64,000 bases of DNA from Paenibacillus sp. VTT E-133291 (lineage in GTDB: Bacteria > Bacillota > Bacilli > Paenibacillales > Paenibacillaceae). The translations under genes were made by a program, and so were the position numbers. The first letter of the stretch is position 1, and each line of letters opens with the position of its first letter. Location: assembly GCF_002264395.1 (NCBI RefSeq), contig NZ_NFVA01000012.1, forward strand, positions 1-64,000, written 5' to 3'. Positions 33,773 to 41,445 of the stretch are shown here, piece by piece. Under the pieces are notes generated by a model that did no database searches, was not told the DNA's origin, and was given only the letters and a program-made list of their open reading frames with translations.

Positions 33773-35167
33773 TTATTGTTTAAGGGTTTTGGATTCCGAT
33801 TCTGCAATTAATTTCATTTGTTCAGGGTATCCATAAGTACCATGCTCACTGATATCCAGACCCATCAATTCTTCTTCTTCCGTAACACGAAGTCCTGTTG
33901 TTACCTTCATTACATATAGAATAATGAAAGAAAGCACGGCTACGAAAGCAAATGTTCCTACTACCCCAAGCACTTGAACACCCAATTGGTGGAAACCTCC
34001 ACCGTAGAACAATCCGGCTTCCCCTACCAAAGCGCCTTTAGTGATAAGATCCGGTGCAGCGAACAGACCCGTGGAAACCGCGCCCCACATCCCCGCAATA
34101 CCATGTACTGAGAAAGCATAGATTGGATCATCAAGTCCAGCACGTTCCAGCCATTGGGAAGTCATGAATGTGAACGCACCCGCTACTAAACCAATAATGA
34201 TTGCTGCCCATGGTTCAACGTAAGCACATGCACCAGTGATCGCAACTAATGCAGCTAAAACACCATTCAGCATTGCTGGAATATCAGATTTACCAAAATA
34301 CAACCAAGAAGCAATTAATGCCGCCAAGCCGCCTGCTGCTGCTGCGATATTCGTAGTTAATGCTACGTGACCAAAGAAACCTCCCATTGGGGACAAAGCA
34401 CTACCTGGATTGAATCCGAACCAACCAAACCAGAGGATAATCACACCGAGTACAGTAAATACTTGATTATGACCTGGAATAATAACAGGTTTACCTTCTT
34501 TATTAAACTTACCAAGTCGTGGCTTAAGCAATATGGTTGCCACTACCGCTGCAGTGGCACCTGTAAGATGGACAACCGTGGAACCTGCATAATCTTGCAT
34601 TCCCAGCTCAGCCAACCAGCCGCCGCCCCATACCCAGTGTGCTACGACAGGATAAATTACGATTGAGAATAGAATTCCGAATATAATGTACACACTTATC
34701 TTTGCACGTTCTGCCATGCCTCCAGATACGATAGCTAAGGAAACTGCTGCAAATGCCATTTGGAACAAGAATTTAACATTTAAAGTAACATCAGAAAATG
34801 CAAGTGATTCAAATGAAGATGCTGTTGAATCTCCGCCATACAAGAAGCCTGTAGTACCGAAGAAGCCGTTACCGTTACCGAAGCCAAGTCCAAAGCCAAT
34901 GGCCCAGAAACATACACTCGCAATGGCTAGTGTCAGTACTGTCTTACCGGCTACGTGACCTGCATTCTTCATTCGAACTGATCCTGCTTCAAGCATTGCG
35001 AACCCTGCTTGCATAAAGAAAACTAAGATGAATGCCAGGAAGGTAAACGCGGTATCCAATCCGACCTGCAAATCTGCATTTGTTGGACCTTCCGCCGCAA
35101 AAGCACTCACCGGATACACCATCAGTGTAATCATGGCCAGTAACATCATCAACCATTTCTTTTTCAT
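33773..35167 (-). CDS. amt: Ammonium transporter (Amt family)
   Basis: An integral membrane ammonium channel of 464 aa with a signal-like first helix and eleven further helices. Family hallmarks: MQAGFAMLEAGSVRMKNA, DYAGSTVVHLTGATAA (conserved Asp), WFGWFGFNPGSA and the pore-His-bearing FSVHGIAGMWGAV. The start ATG at 35167 follows GGGGAGTGGGG. No glnK/PII gene is adjacent, although amt-glnK is the usual pairing; a DUF294 protein takes the place. A GlnR/TnrA-like sequence lies 70 bases upstream. Confidence 0.94.
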   Translation of the reverse strand: MKKKWLMMLLAMITLMVYPVSAFAAEGPTNADLQVGLDTAFTFLAFILVFFMQAGFAMLEAGSVRMKNAGHVAGKTVLTLAIASVCFWAIGFGLGFGNGNGFFGTTGFLYGGDSTASSFESLAFSDVTLNVKFLFQMAFAAVSLAIVSGGMAERAKISVYIIFGILFSIVIYPVVAHWVWGGGWLAELGMQDYAGSTVVHLTGATAAVVATILLKPRLGKFNKEGKPVIIPGHNQVFTVLGVIILWFGWFGFNPGSALSPMGGFFGHVALTTNIAAAAGGLAALIASWLYFGKSDIPAMLNGVLAALVAITGACAYVEPWAAIIIGLVAGAFTFMTSQWLERAGLDDPIYAFSVHGIAGMWGAVSTGLFAAPDLITKGALVGEAGLFYGGGFHQLGVQVLGVVGTFAFVAVLSFIILYVMKVTTGLRVTEEEELMGLDISEHGTYGYPEQMKLIAESESKTLKQ

Positions 35168-35235
35168 TTTTACCCCACTCCCCAATGTTATATTTTCTAA
35201 CAAAGCGTGAAACTCTTAATGTCATTATAATCAGA

Positions 35236-35252
35236 AGTCAGGTAAATTGACA
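35236..35252 (-). promoter_or_regulatory. Possible GlnR/TnrA site upstream of amt
   Basis: Read on the minus strand the 17-mer is TGTCAATTTACCTGACT. It matches the TGTNA...TNACA nitrogen-box consensus at most but not all positions. Placement about 70 bases before the amt start is sensible; the match is imperfect. Confidence 0.35.
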
Positions 35253-35424
35253 AGACTATTTTTGGGAATGTTTTTATTTTATTTTCATCAAACCCGCAAA
35301 TTTCCCACAGTACGCTTGGATTATATCAGAATATTAGGACCATACAACCATGAAATTCATTGAAATAACTACGTGAACACCCGCTCTAATATTACTTTTT
35401 ATCGAATTCTTCTTATTGATTATT

Positions 35425-35457
35425 CTATAAACATAACATTAAATGTAATGTTTATAG
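35425..35457. promoter_or_regulatory. 33-base palindrome in a gene-free stretch
   Basis: CTATAAACAT (35425-35434) pairs with ATGTTTATAG (35448-35457), with an inner ACAT/ATGT. It lies in the 546-base AT-rich gap between amt (-) and the MerR gene (+). Apart from this, the candidate nitrogen box, the promoter and the leader hairpin, I see nothing in the gap. Confidence 0.4.
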
Positions 35458-35592
35458 TCGAGCTATTTTAATGAGCATAATCGGTTCAAATTTGATATCA
35501 TATGGAGTTTGAGTGTATTGTATATAAACAACGCATTTTCATTTCATGAATTAACCTCTTATTAATGCATATACTTTATGAAAGTATGACGT

Positions 35593-35622
35593 TTGACTGT
35601 ATGGTTTCCAGTTTGTTATCAT
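35593..35622 (+). promoter_or_regulatory. Promoter of the MerR gene
   Basis: TTGACT (35593-35598), an 18-nt spacer and TATCAT (35617-35622). The slightly long spacer is compatible with MerR-type control but not diagnostic. Confidence 0.6.
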
Positions 35623-35658
35623 TACAGATAGCATAATAGAAACCACCAATATAGGAGC

Positions 35659-35681
35659 GACTCCCCTCAGTGGGCAGTCGA
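35659..35681 (+). promoter_or_regulatory. Leader hairpin before the MerR gene
   Basis: CGACT/AGTCG with an inner CCC/GGG forms a small stem in the expected 5' untranslated region. Its function is unknown. Confidence 0.35.
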
Positions 35682-35713
35682 ATTCGATTAGTGAGGCGAG
35701 GTAGCATGGGGAT

Positions 35714-36148
35714 ATGATTCTATATCGAATCGGAGAATTAGCTAAGGCTGCTCATATCAGTGAGCGTACTATTGATTATTACACGAAGCTGGGATTAATC
35801 TCCCCAGAGTCAAGAAGCACCAAGAATTACCGACTTTACAGTCATGAAACCTTGGTCGACTTAGAACGTATTAATCAATTAAAGCATGACAAGTATTCAT
35901 TGGAAGAAATCAAATCCATGATGAGCAAATGGAGCGAGGCTACTCCTGAAACTGACGTATCTGATAAATTAGTCGAGCTTGAGCAGCATATGCAGCGACT
36001 AGAACGTGAAGTAAAGGCACTTGAACCAATTATAAGCGGTCTGAAGCCGGGACAGGCCAGACGCGCGCTCTCTAACCTACTCCCACAAGGAGTGGCCTGC
36101 ATGGAGGCGATTCGGCTTCTATTGCTTACGCAAGGACCGCCAATGTAA
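35714..36148 (+). CDS. MerR-family transcriptional regulator
   Basis: A 144-aa DNA-binding protein. The N-terminal winged helix-turn-helix reads YRIGELAKAAHISERTIDYYTKLGLISPESRSTKNYRLY, the MerR pattern with the arginine-tyrosine wing. A coiled-coil dimerisation helix (LVELEQHMQRLEREVKALEP) follows. The C-terminus lacks an obvious metal-binding Cys pair (a single Cys near the end), so the effector is unknown. It is followed 35 bases later by a YugP-like peptidase gene, which it may control. Confidence 0.9.
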   Translation: MILYRIGELAKAAHISERTIDYYTKLGLISPESRSTKNYRLYSHETLVDLERINQLKHDKYSLEEIKSMMSKWSEATPETDVSDKLVELEQHMQRLEREVKALEPIISGLKPGQARRALSNLLPQGVACMEAIRLLLLTQGPPM

Positions 36149-36183
36149 ATACCATATTTACAATACAGTGGAGGAATGCAGCT

Positions 36184-36855
36184 ATGGGAATGTATCTATT
36201 AGTAATTATCGCTTTTATTTTTTCATTATGGGCCCAGTTCAGAGTTAAAGGGACATTCAGCAAATGGTCCAAGGTGGCCAACTTAAACGGTCTGACAGGA
36301 TATGAAGCAGCTAGACGTATGCTCGACGCAAATGGACTTCACGATGTTCCGATTGAGCCTGTAAGAGGTACACTTTCTGACCACTATGATCCGATTCACA
36401 GAGTTGTACGCTTATCAGAACCCGTATATTATGAGAGTTCTATCGCAGCAGTCTCAGTCGCTTGTCACGAAGTGGGTCACGCCATTCAGCATAAAGTAAG
36501 TTATCCTATGTTAACACTACGTCACCGGATGTTCCCAGTAGTTAATTTCGCATCAGGTATAGCACCATTCATGCTTATGGCAGGATTTATATTCGGTTAC
36601 TTTAATCTTGTAGGCCTTGGAATCATTTTCTTCTCGGCCGCTGTTGCCTTCCAGCTTGTGACACTACCTGTTGAATTCAATGCCAGCAACCGGGCACGTC
36701 AAGTCATGGTAGAGCAAGGCTACATTCGTAACGAAGAGGAACGCGGAGTAGCCAAAGTCCTAAACGCAGCTGCATTAACGTACGTTGCCGCCGCGCTAGT
36801 TTCCTTACTCGAGCTGCTTCGTTTGATTACCGTCTTTTTAGGTAACCGCGACTAA
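36184..36855 (+). CDS. YugP-like zinc metallopeptidase (membrane)
   Basis: A 223-aa integral membrane protein of the Zn_peptidase_2 (PF04298) type. One N-terminal helix is followed by the zinc motif in SVACHEVGHAIQHKVSYP (HExxH; a third ligand is expected near PVEFNASNRA) and three or four further hydrophobic helices. The family is conserved in Firmicutes, but its substrates are not established. The ribosome binding site is GGAGG. A strong bidirectional terminator follows. Confidence 0.88.
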   Translation: MGMYLLVIIAFIFSLWAQFRVKGTFSKWSKVANLNGLTGYEAARRMLDANGLHDVPIEPVRGTLSDHYDPIHRVVRLSEPVYYESSIAAVSVACHEVGHAIQHKVSYPMLTLRHRMFPVVNFASGIAPFMLMAGFIFGYFNLVGLGIIFFSAAVAFQLVTLPVEFNASNRARQVMVEQGYIRNEEERGVAKVLNAAALTYVAAALVSLLELLRLITVFLGNRD

Positions 36856-36878
36856 TACAAAATACAGCGCAAAAAGAA

Positions 36879-36907
36879 ACCCCGGTAGGCTAAGAGCCAA
36901 CCGGGGT
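36879..36907. terminator. Bidirectional terminator between yugP-like and LysR genes
   Basis: ACCCCGGT (36879-36886) pairs with ACCGGGGT (36900-36907), continued by GGCT-AAG-AGCC inside. A T-rich tail follows on the plus strand and an A-run precedes. The LysR stop codon (36890) lies in the hairpin. Confidence 0.85.
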
Positions 36908-37804
36908 ATTATTTTGTTTTGCTTTAAAGTAGGATATCAAAAAAGTCCGAAACGAACGTGCAACCAGCGGTAACTTACTATCTGTTCGGTAAATCAAACC
37001 AACCGTCCTCGTCACAGCAGGCTCCACAACCCTTACTTGAGCCGGTTGGAGAGGGTTCGTCTGATAGAACGCCATCTCCGGAAGAAGGCTTACACCCATT
37101 CCTGCCGCCACTAAACCACGAATGGTATCAGTCTCCCCACCTTCAAATGCAATCTGCGGCTGAAAACCCGCTTGCAAGCACGCTTGCCAAACGATCGGTC
37201 TCAAAGAATAACCTTGACTGAATAGCACAAACTTTTCATTTTGAAGCTGTTCCAGTCGGATCTCAGATTCTCCTGCCAGCTGATGATTCTGAGGAAGTAT
37301 TGCAAATAACTCTTCAGTCATAACAATATCTCCAGAGACATGCTCATCATTTTCCGGAAAAGGCGAAATAAATGTTAAATCCACCTCTCCAGATAATACG
37401 TCCTTTATCAACGAAGGGTAAGAGCCCTGTTTAAAGCGAAACTTGACATGGGGATAGTGCTGGCGGAATTCTGCAACGATAGTCGGGATAAGATGCGTTC
37501 CAAGACTGTGAGGAAACCCTATACGAATCTCTCCACGTTCCGGATCTAGAAATTCATGCACTTCATTTACCGAATGTTCCAATTCCTTAAGAATACTATC
37601 CACCCGCTTGCAAAAGAGCTGTCCAACCGGCGTAAGCTGCAAATTACGCCCTTTTTGCATGAACAAGTCAACCCCTAGCTCTTGCTCCAATTGATGAATC
37701 TGACGGCTTACCGCAGACTGCGCTACATGAAGTTCCTCCGCCGCTCTTGTTACATGTTCTTTTTGGGCTACCTTTAGAAAATATTGCAGCTGTCTTAGCT
37801 CCAC
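36890..37804 (-). CDS. LysR-type transcriptional regulator, GltC-like
   Basis: A 304-aa regulator. The N-terminal LysR helix-turn-helix (MELRQLQYFLKVAQKEHVTRAAEELHVAQSAVSRQIHQLEQELG) and effector domain (RIGFPHSLGTHLIPTIVAEF, GMGVSLLPE) strongly resemble B. subtilis GltC, activator of glutamate synthase. No gltAB is divergent here, so the target lies elsewhere or differs. It starts at a GTG (37804) after GGGG. It sits 4 bases behind the rhomboid gene on the same strand, so they are likely co-transcribed. Confidence 0.9.
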   Translation of the reverse strand: MELRQLQYFLKVAQKEHVTRAAEELHVAQSAVSRQIHQLEQELGVDLFMQKGRNLQLTPVGQLFCKRVDSILKELEHSVNEVHEFLDPERGEIRIGFPHSLGTHLIPTIVAEFRQHYPHVKFRFKQGSYPSLIKDVLSGEVDLTFISPFPENDEHVSGDIVMTEELFAILPQNHQLAGESEIRLEQLQNEKFVLFSQGYSLRPIVWQACLQAGFQPQIAFEGGETDTIRGLVAAGMGVSLLPEMAFYQTNPLQPAQVRVVEPAVTRTVGLIYRTDSKLPLVARSFRTFLISYFKAKQNNTPVGS

Positions 37805-37808
37805 TCCA

Positions 37809-38444
37809 TCATCGCCCCTGTCTTAGGCTTTTATTGAATATACGAATAATAAGTCCATATAGGAAAAAGCCAGAAACCAAGCCTCCGATATGTGCAACCC
37901 AATTCACTTTTGGTGTTGCAAACGACATAATGATCCCAATTACAAGCAAACCGTATAACGTCTTTCGAGAGCCTTCGTCCATCATCGCCCGTTGAATAAC
38001 AGCAATGTATAAAAATGCGCCATAGACGGCGTAGATTGCTCCAGAAGCACCTACCGAGACCGTACCTACCTCTAATACTGAGCGACTGCTGATTGCAACC
38101 GTTAGAATATTCGCAATAACTCCACCTACCACATAAAGAATTGCATATCGCCACCAGCCAAGCAAGCGCTCCAGAGGCGGTGCAAATACCAGTAGAGCGA
38201 AGCTATTAAAGAATAGATGGGAAAACCCATTATGTAAAAAAATTGCCGCCACATAACGCCACAGTTCCTCTTTATACGGGCTAACATCAACTATTGCACC
38301 AAAATCAACAAGTGTTTGTATATTGGTGGATCCACCATTGAACGCCATGAGCATAAACATAATCACGTTAGCTACAATGAGAAGACATGTTACCGGGTAA
38401 TACCGGAGATAACTTTTCCAATTTTCATACCGAATAAATATCAT
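37809..38444 (-). CDS. Rhomboid-family intramembrane serine protease
   Basis: A 211-aa membrane protein with six helices. The catalytic Ser is in SVGASGAIYAVYGAF (GxSG) and the catalytic His in VNWVAHIGGLVSGFF. LHNGFSHLFFNSFAL holds the HxxxN-type loop of the second helix. The ATG at 38444 after AAAGGGATGGG is chosen; the longer frame to 38531 lacks a site. Rhomboids cleave single-span membrane proteins; the substrate is unknown. It is in an apparent operon with the LysR regulator. Confidence 0.9.
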   Translation of the reverse strand: MIFIRYENWKSYLRYYPVTCLLIVANVIMFMLMAFNGGSTNIQTLVDFGAIVDVSPYKEELWRYVAAIFLHNGFSHLFFNSFALLVFAPPLERLLGWWRYAILYVVGGVIANILTVAISSRSVLEVGTVSVGASGAIYAVYGAFLYIAVIQRAMMDEGSRKTLYGLLVIGIIMSFATPKVNWVAHIGGLVSGFFLYGLIIRIFNKSLRQGR

Positions 38445-38560
38445 TACACCCATCCCTTTACATTTATATCTTGCCCTGTTGGACATCTCCCTGTAAATAA
38501 GATTATAATTTATTGTGGCAGTAAGAGCCAATATTACAATTCGAGGAGGAAAACAAGGAT

Positions 38561-39079
38561 ATGACGCAAGAAAGAACAGGCGTAGCTACTTTCAAAAGCA
38601 GCCCCATCACTCTCGTAGGACCCAAGCTTACAGCTGGTGATCCCGCTCCTGATTTTGTTCTCAGTAAGAATCTACTGGAAGAAGTTTCTCTTAGTGATTA
38701 TGCCGGTAAAATCAAGCTGATCAGTGTTGTACCTTCTCTAGATACCGGTGTATGTGATGCACAGACCCGCCGGTTCAATAGCGAAGCTGCAGAGCTAGGT
38801 GACAATGTAGTTATTCTCACGGTAAGTATGGACCTACCATTTGCTCAAGCCCGCTGGTGTGGCGCTGCAGGGATCGATCGTGTAATCACACTATCCGACC
38901 ACAAAGCAGCCTCATTCGGACAAGCTTATGGCGTACTAATCAAAGAATTCCGGTTAGATATGCGTTCAATTTTTGTACTAGACAAGAACAACACACTCAC
39001 CTATGTTGAATATTTGAGTGAAATGACTGAGCACCCTAATTACGAAGACGCTATAGCTGCTGTGAAGAGTTTGCTCTAA
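38561..39079 (+). CDS. tpx: Thiol peroxidase (atypical 2-Cys peroxiredoxin)
   Basis: A 172-aa antioxidant enzyme reducing hydroperoxides with thioredoxin. The peroxidatic Cys is in [19 protein letters not shown] and the resolving Cys in [15 protein letters not shown], the Tpx pattern. The length fits Tpx (about 166-170). The ribosome binding site is GAGGAGG. A structured repeat element (39136-39231) and a terminator (39233-39273) follow the gene. Confidence 0.95.
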   Translation: MTQERTGVATFKSSPITLVGPKLTAGDPAPDFVLSKNLLEEVSLSDYAGKIKLISVVPSLDTGVCDAQTRRFNSEAAELGDNVVILTVSMDLPFAQARWCGAAGIDRVITLSDHKAASFGQAYGVLIKEFRLDMRSIFVLDKNNTLTYVEYLSEMTEHPNYEDAIAAVKSLL

Positions 39080-39135
39080 TTCTCTAGAACAGTAAGTCAG
39101 CGGCCATTTTCGACAATACTTACTTATCACTGCAA

Positions 39136-39231
39136 GCATAATTCCTTTGTCGTCCTTATAAGGACGACAAGCGTTTATGCGAGAAATATAAGACCTAAAG
39201 TATAGGTGTAGAACTTTGCTTTCTTATATTT
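39136..39231. repeat. Two-hairpin 96-bp element, copy 1
   Basis: Hairpin 1: a perfect 24-base palindrome (39147-39170, core CGTCCTTATAAGGACG) flanked by GCATAA/TTATGC. Hairpin 2: AAATATAAG (39184-39192) with CTTATATTT (39223-39231), a 4-base bulge on the 5' side, then AAAG/CTTT. It aligns without gaps over all 96 bases with 63402-63497. The core GCGAGAAATATAAGAC and the 3' arm TTTCTTATATTT are identical. Confidence 0.75.
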
Positions 39232-39232
39232 T

Positions 39233-39273
39233 GAAAAAAGCGGAAGAAGGTCCATCCTTCTCCCGCTTTTTTT
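39233..39273. terminator. Terminator after tpx
   Basis: A long stem GAAAAAAGCGGAAGAAGG / CCTTCTCCCGCTTTTTTT with one bulged or mismatched base and a run of seven T's. The A-rich left arm makes it usable from both sides. Confidence 0.88.
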
Positions 39274-39373
39274 GTAATAGAAAGATTTATCGATAACGTC
39301 CAGAGCAGCCACATTTGCGTAAACGCATTCATACAATCCCTAAGTAAGAAGGTTTAGTAAGAATCTCTGAAAA

Positions 39374-39763
39374 TTAGTCTGCTTTGTATTTTCCTAATTT
39401 TTTGTCCAAAGACGCATACAACCGCTGAATGACACGGTAATTAGCACCCAAATCACCTAGCGAACCTCTAGATGCAGAGTACATATCTACGCCACAACGT
39501 ACAGGTGTGGTATTGAGCACAGAGACAGTAATGTCCAGTGTACGGCCGAATGCCGTTCTCTTCTCCAGAGTGATCTCACCTACTGACTCCACTTCATGGA
39601 GCACCTTGAATCCAGGAACCTTCTTAAGCGTTGATGAAACTTCCTCCCAAGCTTTGTCTTTCGTAAGATTGTAATAACGCGTTTTTAATGTCGGATCTTT
39701 TGCGCGGTCGCTTGTTCCATCATGACTACGGAATAAACCGACCAAGGTTCTTTTTAACGACAA
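39374..39763 (-). CDS. DUF1499-like protein
   Basis: A 129-aa soluble protein. The C-terminal part (SVLNTTPVRCGVDMYSASRGSLGDLGANYRVIQRLYASLDKKL) resembles the conserved end of DUF1499 proteins (SASR..GDLGxNxxRI). The middle segment (LTKDKAWEEVSSTLKKVPGFKVLHE) fits the same fold. The biochemical role is unknown. It starts at TTG (39763) after GGGGAAG. Family assignment is from memory of the motif and is moderately secure. Confidence 0.72.
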   Translation of the reverse strand: MSLKRTLVGLFRSHDGTSDRAKDPTLKTRYYNLTKDKAWEEVSSTLKKVPGFKVLHEVESVGEITLEKRTAFGRTLDITVSVLNTTPVRCGVDMYSASRGSLGDLGANYRVIQRLYASLDKKLGKYKAD

Positions 39764-39866
39764 AATTCTTCCCCCTCTACAAATCCCAAGTTCATTATTC
39801 TAAGTGTAACACTCTTGTCTCAGGAACAAAAGGGTATTACTCACTTTCTCCTTGTTCCAGACACAC

Positions 39867-39911
39867 AAAAAAGCGCCCGTTCCCCAACTTTCACGGGATA
39901 CAGGGCGCTTT
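39867..39911 (-). terminator. Terminator of 6S RNA
   Basis: AAAGCGCCC / GGGCGCTTT pair around a loop of about 24 bases. On the minus strand TTTTTT follows. It lies about 14 bases beyond the predicted 3' end of the 6S RNA. Confidence 0.85.
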
Positions 39912-39924
39912 GGCCTAAACAATA

Positions 39925-40114
39925 GAAAACCCGCTTATGCCGTCCGGCTACAGTGTCTTCTGAACCTGCTAGAGCAGGTGGGTGATCGCAGAAAACGTTT
40001 TTGAATTCCCCAAGTCATATAGACAGGGCTGTTCAGCTGCGCTTCGTGTAGATCTCCCAAGACATTATCATTGGTTCAAAACAACGAGCAACCGTAACGA
40101 ACATCGCAGGATTT
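39925..40114 (-). ncRNA. ssrS: 6S RNA
   Basis: A roughly 190-nt RNA that mimics an open promoter and sequesters sigma-A RNA polymerase. The 5' end AAATCCTGCGATGTTCG pairs with 3' CGGCATAAGCGGGTTTT to form the closing stem. The 3' half, with CCACCTG...CAGGTTC followed by ACACTGTAGCC and GGACGGCATAAG, parallels the 6S consensus (E. coli: CACCTTGAACC...GGTTCAAGGGTTACAGCC, GGCGGCATCTCGG). Promoter boxes sit at the right distance upstream and a U-tailed terminator follows. Size, termini and conserved blocks agree. The end points are estimates to within a few bases. Confidence 0.9.
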
Positions 40115-40120
40115 GTTATT

Positions 40121-40149
40121 ATTATATTGCGTTTTAACGAAAAAGTAAA
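40121..40149 (-). promoter_or_regulatory. Promoter of 6S RNA
   Basis: On the minus strand, TTTACT (40149-40144), a 17-nt spacer and a perfect TATAAT (40126-40121), seven bases before the predicted first base at 40114. Confidence 0.8.
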
Positions 40150-40219
40150 CCTGTATGCGCTTTATTTTACACTGGAATTAAATTACTGACGATTTCCGAG
40201 TGCTTAATACTCGTCTTTG

Positions 40220-41044
40220 TTAAATACGTTTTACATCTTTATCCTCAACATCATCTTCATAATCATCATCGTCATCGTCGTCATCCTCTTGATTGTTCAA
40301 AGCAGCTTCTCTCTCTTCTTCCTCTTTCAGTTTCTTCTGCTCCACCTGCAATTGCAGTTTATTATAGGTAGCATAGAAGTTAAAGAAAGCAGCCATCGCA
40401 ATCAACGTTGGAATACAGATGAAATACAGTGCTGGATATCTAAGACCAATATAAGCTAGCACTGCAGCTGCAATCAAAGTTGAGAACACGCGAATTGGAC
40501 GTGCTATAGTCAGCAATATTGAGTTACTCATCACTTGTTTAAAGCTCATTTGATAATGAACGACAATAGAAAAGAAGTTAAACATAGACACCGATAAAAT
40601 AATCATGAGCACTAACATCAAAATACCAACAATTCTGAAGTTAGGCATTTGTGTCATGTAAACCGTTACATCGACGTACATAATAACGAACATCAATGTG
40701 TAGATAATTCCACCGAGCATACTTTTTAAATAATTCTCTTTATACCCCTGAAAAAACGTACGAAAAGTTCCTACATCCGTGTTCCCCATAACCCATTTGC
40801 GCACAACGGTAAATAAGGCCGCCGAAGCAGGAAATACAGTAAATGGCGCCAGAATCCCCATAGCCCAGTTTAATGTGAGCTGCTCATTTACTCCACCTGA
40901 GCTTGTCCCAAGCATCATCAATTTCATCAATCCAAAAAATAAAAACGGGGCGGAACATAGTGCCCATAAGATATTACTAGCTGCGATACGTGTAATCCAT
41001 TCTGTGATGCGGTATAAACCACCCATTGCTCCTTTAAACTCCAA
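40220..41044 (-). CDS. YesL-like (DUF624) membrane protein with poly-Asp tail
   Basis: A 274-aa membrane protein with five or six helices. The start (FKGAMGGLYRITEWITRIAASNILWALCSAPFLF) and the TFRTFFQGYKENYLKS loop fit the YesL/DUF624 family, often near carbohydrate-uptake genes but of unknown function. The cytoplasmic C-terminus is a charged coiled coil (LQLQVEQKKLKEEEEREAAL) ending in eight consecutive Asp residues and further acidic residues. It starts at TTG (41044) after GAGGAAGGG. No clear terminator separates it from the 6S promoter downstream. Confidence 0.82.
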   Translation of the reverse strand: MEFKGAMGGLYRITEWITRIAASNILWALCSAPFLFFGLMKLMMLGTSSGGVNEQLTLNWAMGILAPFTVFPASAALFTVVRKWVMGNTDVGTFRTFFQGYKENYLKSMLGGIIYTLMFVIMYVDVTVYMTQMPNFRIVGILMLVLMIILSVSMFNFFSIVVHYQMSFKQVMSNSILLTIARPIRVFSTLIAAAVLAYIGLRYPALYFICIPTLIAMAAFFNFYATYNKLQLQVEQKKLKEEEEREAALNNQEDDDDDDDDYEDDVEDKDVKRI

Positions 41045-41230
41045 TTCCCTTCCTCCTCTGTCTCTTGCATACTGCTTATCTTAACTATACCTCATTTGAC
41101 CTACTCTTTTCCATAGCCCAACTTTCTGAATTCTAGGTCATTGTCTATACATCAAGCCTATAAAGTCCATATATTGGAATTGTAATCATAAGAATTTCCA
41201 AAATCACCACATTCTAAAGGAGGTTATTGT

Positions 41231-41326
41231 ATGTCCTCACCTGTTGGCTACGGCGGCTGGACTTCCACTGGTACGATCCTCGTATTGTTTATCCTGCTCG
41301 TTATCATCACTCGTACTTTCATTTAA
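41231..41326 (+). CDS. YjcZ-family tiny membrane protein (31 aa), second copy
   Basis: A 31-residue protein, MSSPVGYGGWTSTGTILVL..., with a Gly/Ser N-terminus and one hydrophobic helix ending ITRTFI. It shares the TSTGxILVLFILLVII core with the protein at 10706-10798. The AAAGGAGG ribosome binding site and a strong terminator 40 bases downstream mark a genuine gene. YjcZ proteins are linked to sporulation in Bacillus. Upstream, CATATATTG resembles a sigma-K -10 box (CATANNNTA) imperfectly. Confidence 0.88.
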   Translation: MSSPVGYGGWTSTGTILVLFILLVIITRTFI

Positions 41327-41363
41327 ATAAGCTGCTAATTCAATAAATACCCTATATTTAAGC

Positions 41364-41405
41364 AAAAAGAAGACGAGAACCGCTATTCGGCATCTCGTCT
41401 TCTTT
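41364..41405. terminator. Bidirectional terminator between YjcZ and the DEAD-box gene
   Basis: AAAGAAGACGAGA (41366-41378) pairs perfectly over 13 bp with TCTCGTCTTCTTT (41393-41405), with A-run and T-run flanks. Confidence 0.9.
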
Positions 41406-41445
41406 GTATTTTGATAAATCATCCCCCGCGGGTTCTGATCACGTA

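Noticed and set aside
38445..38531. Longer N-terminus for the rhomboid protein
   Set aside because: There is no ribosome binding site at 38531. AAAGGGATGGG precedes the ATG at 38444, which gives a normal rhomboid start.
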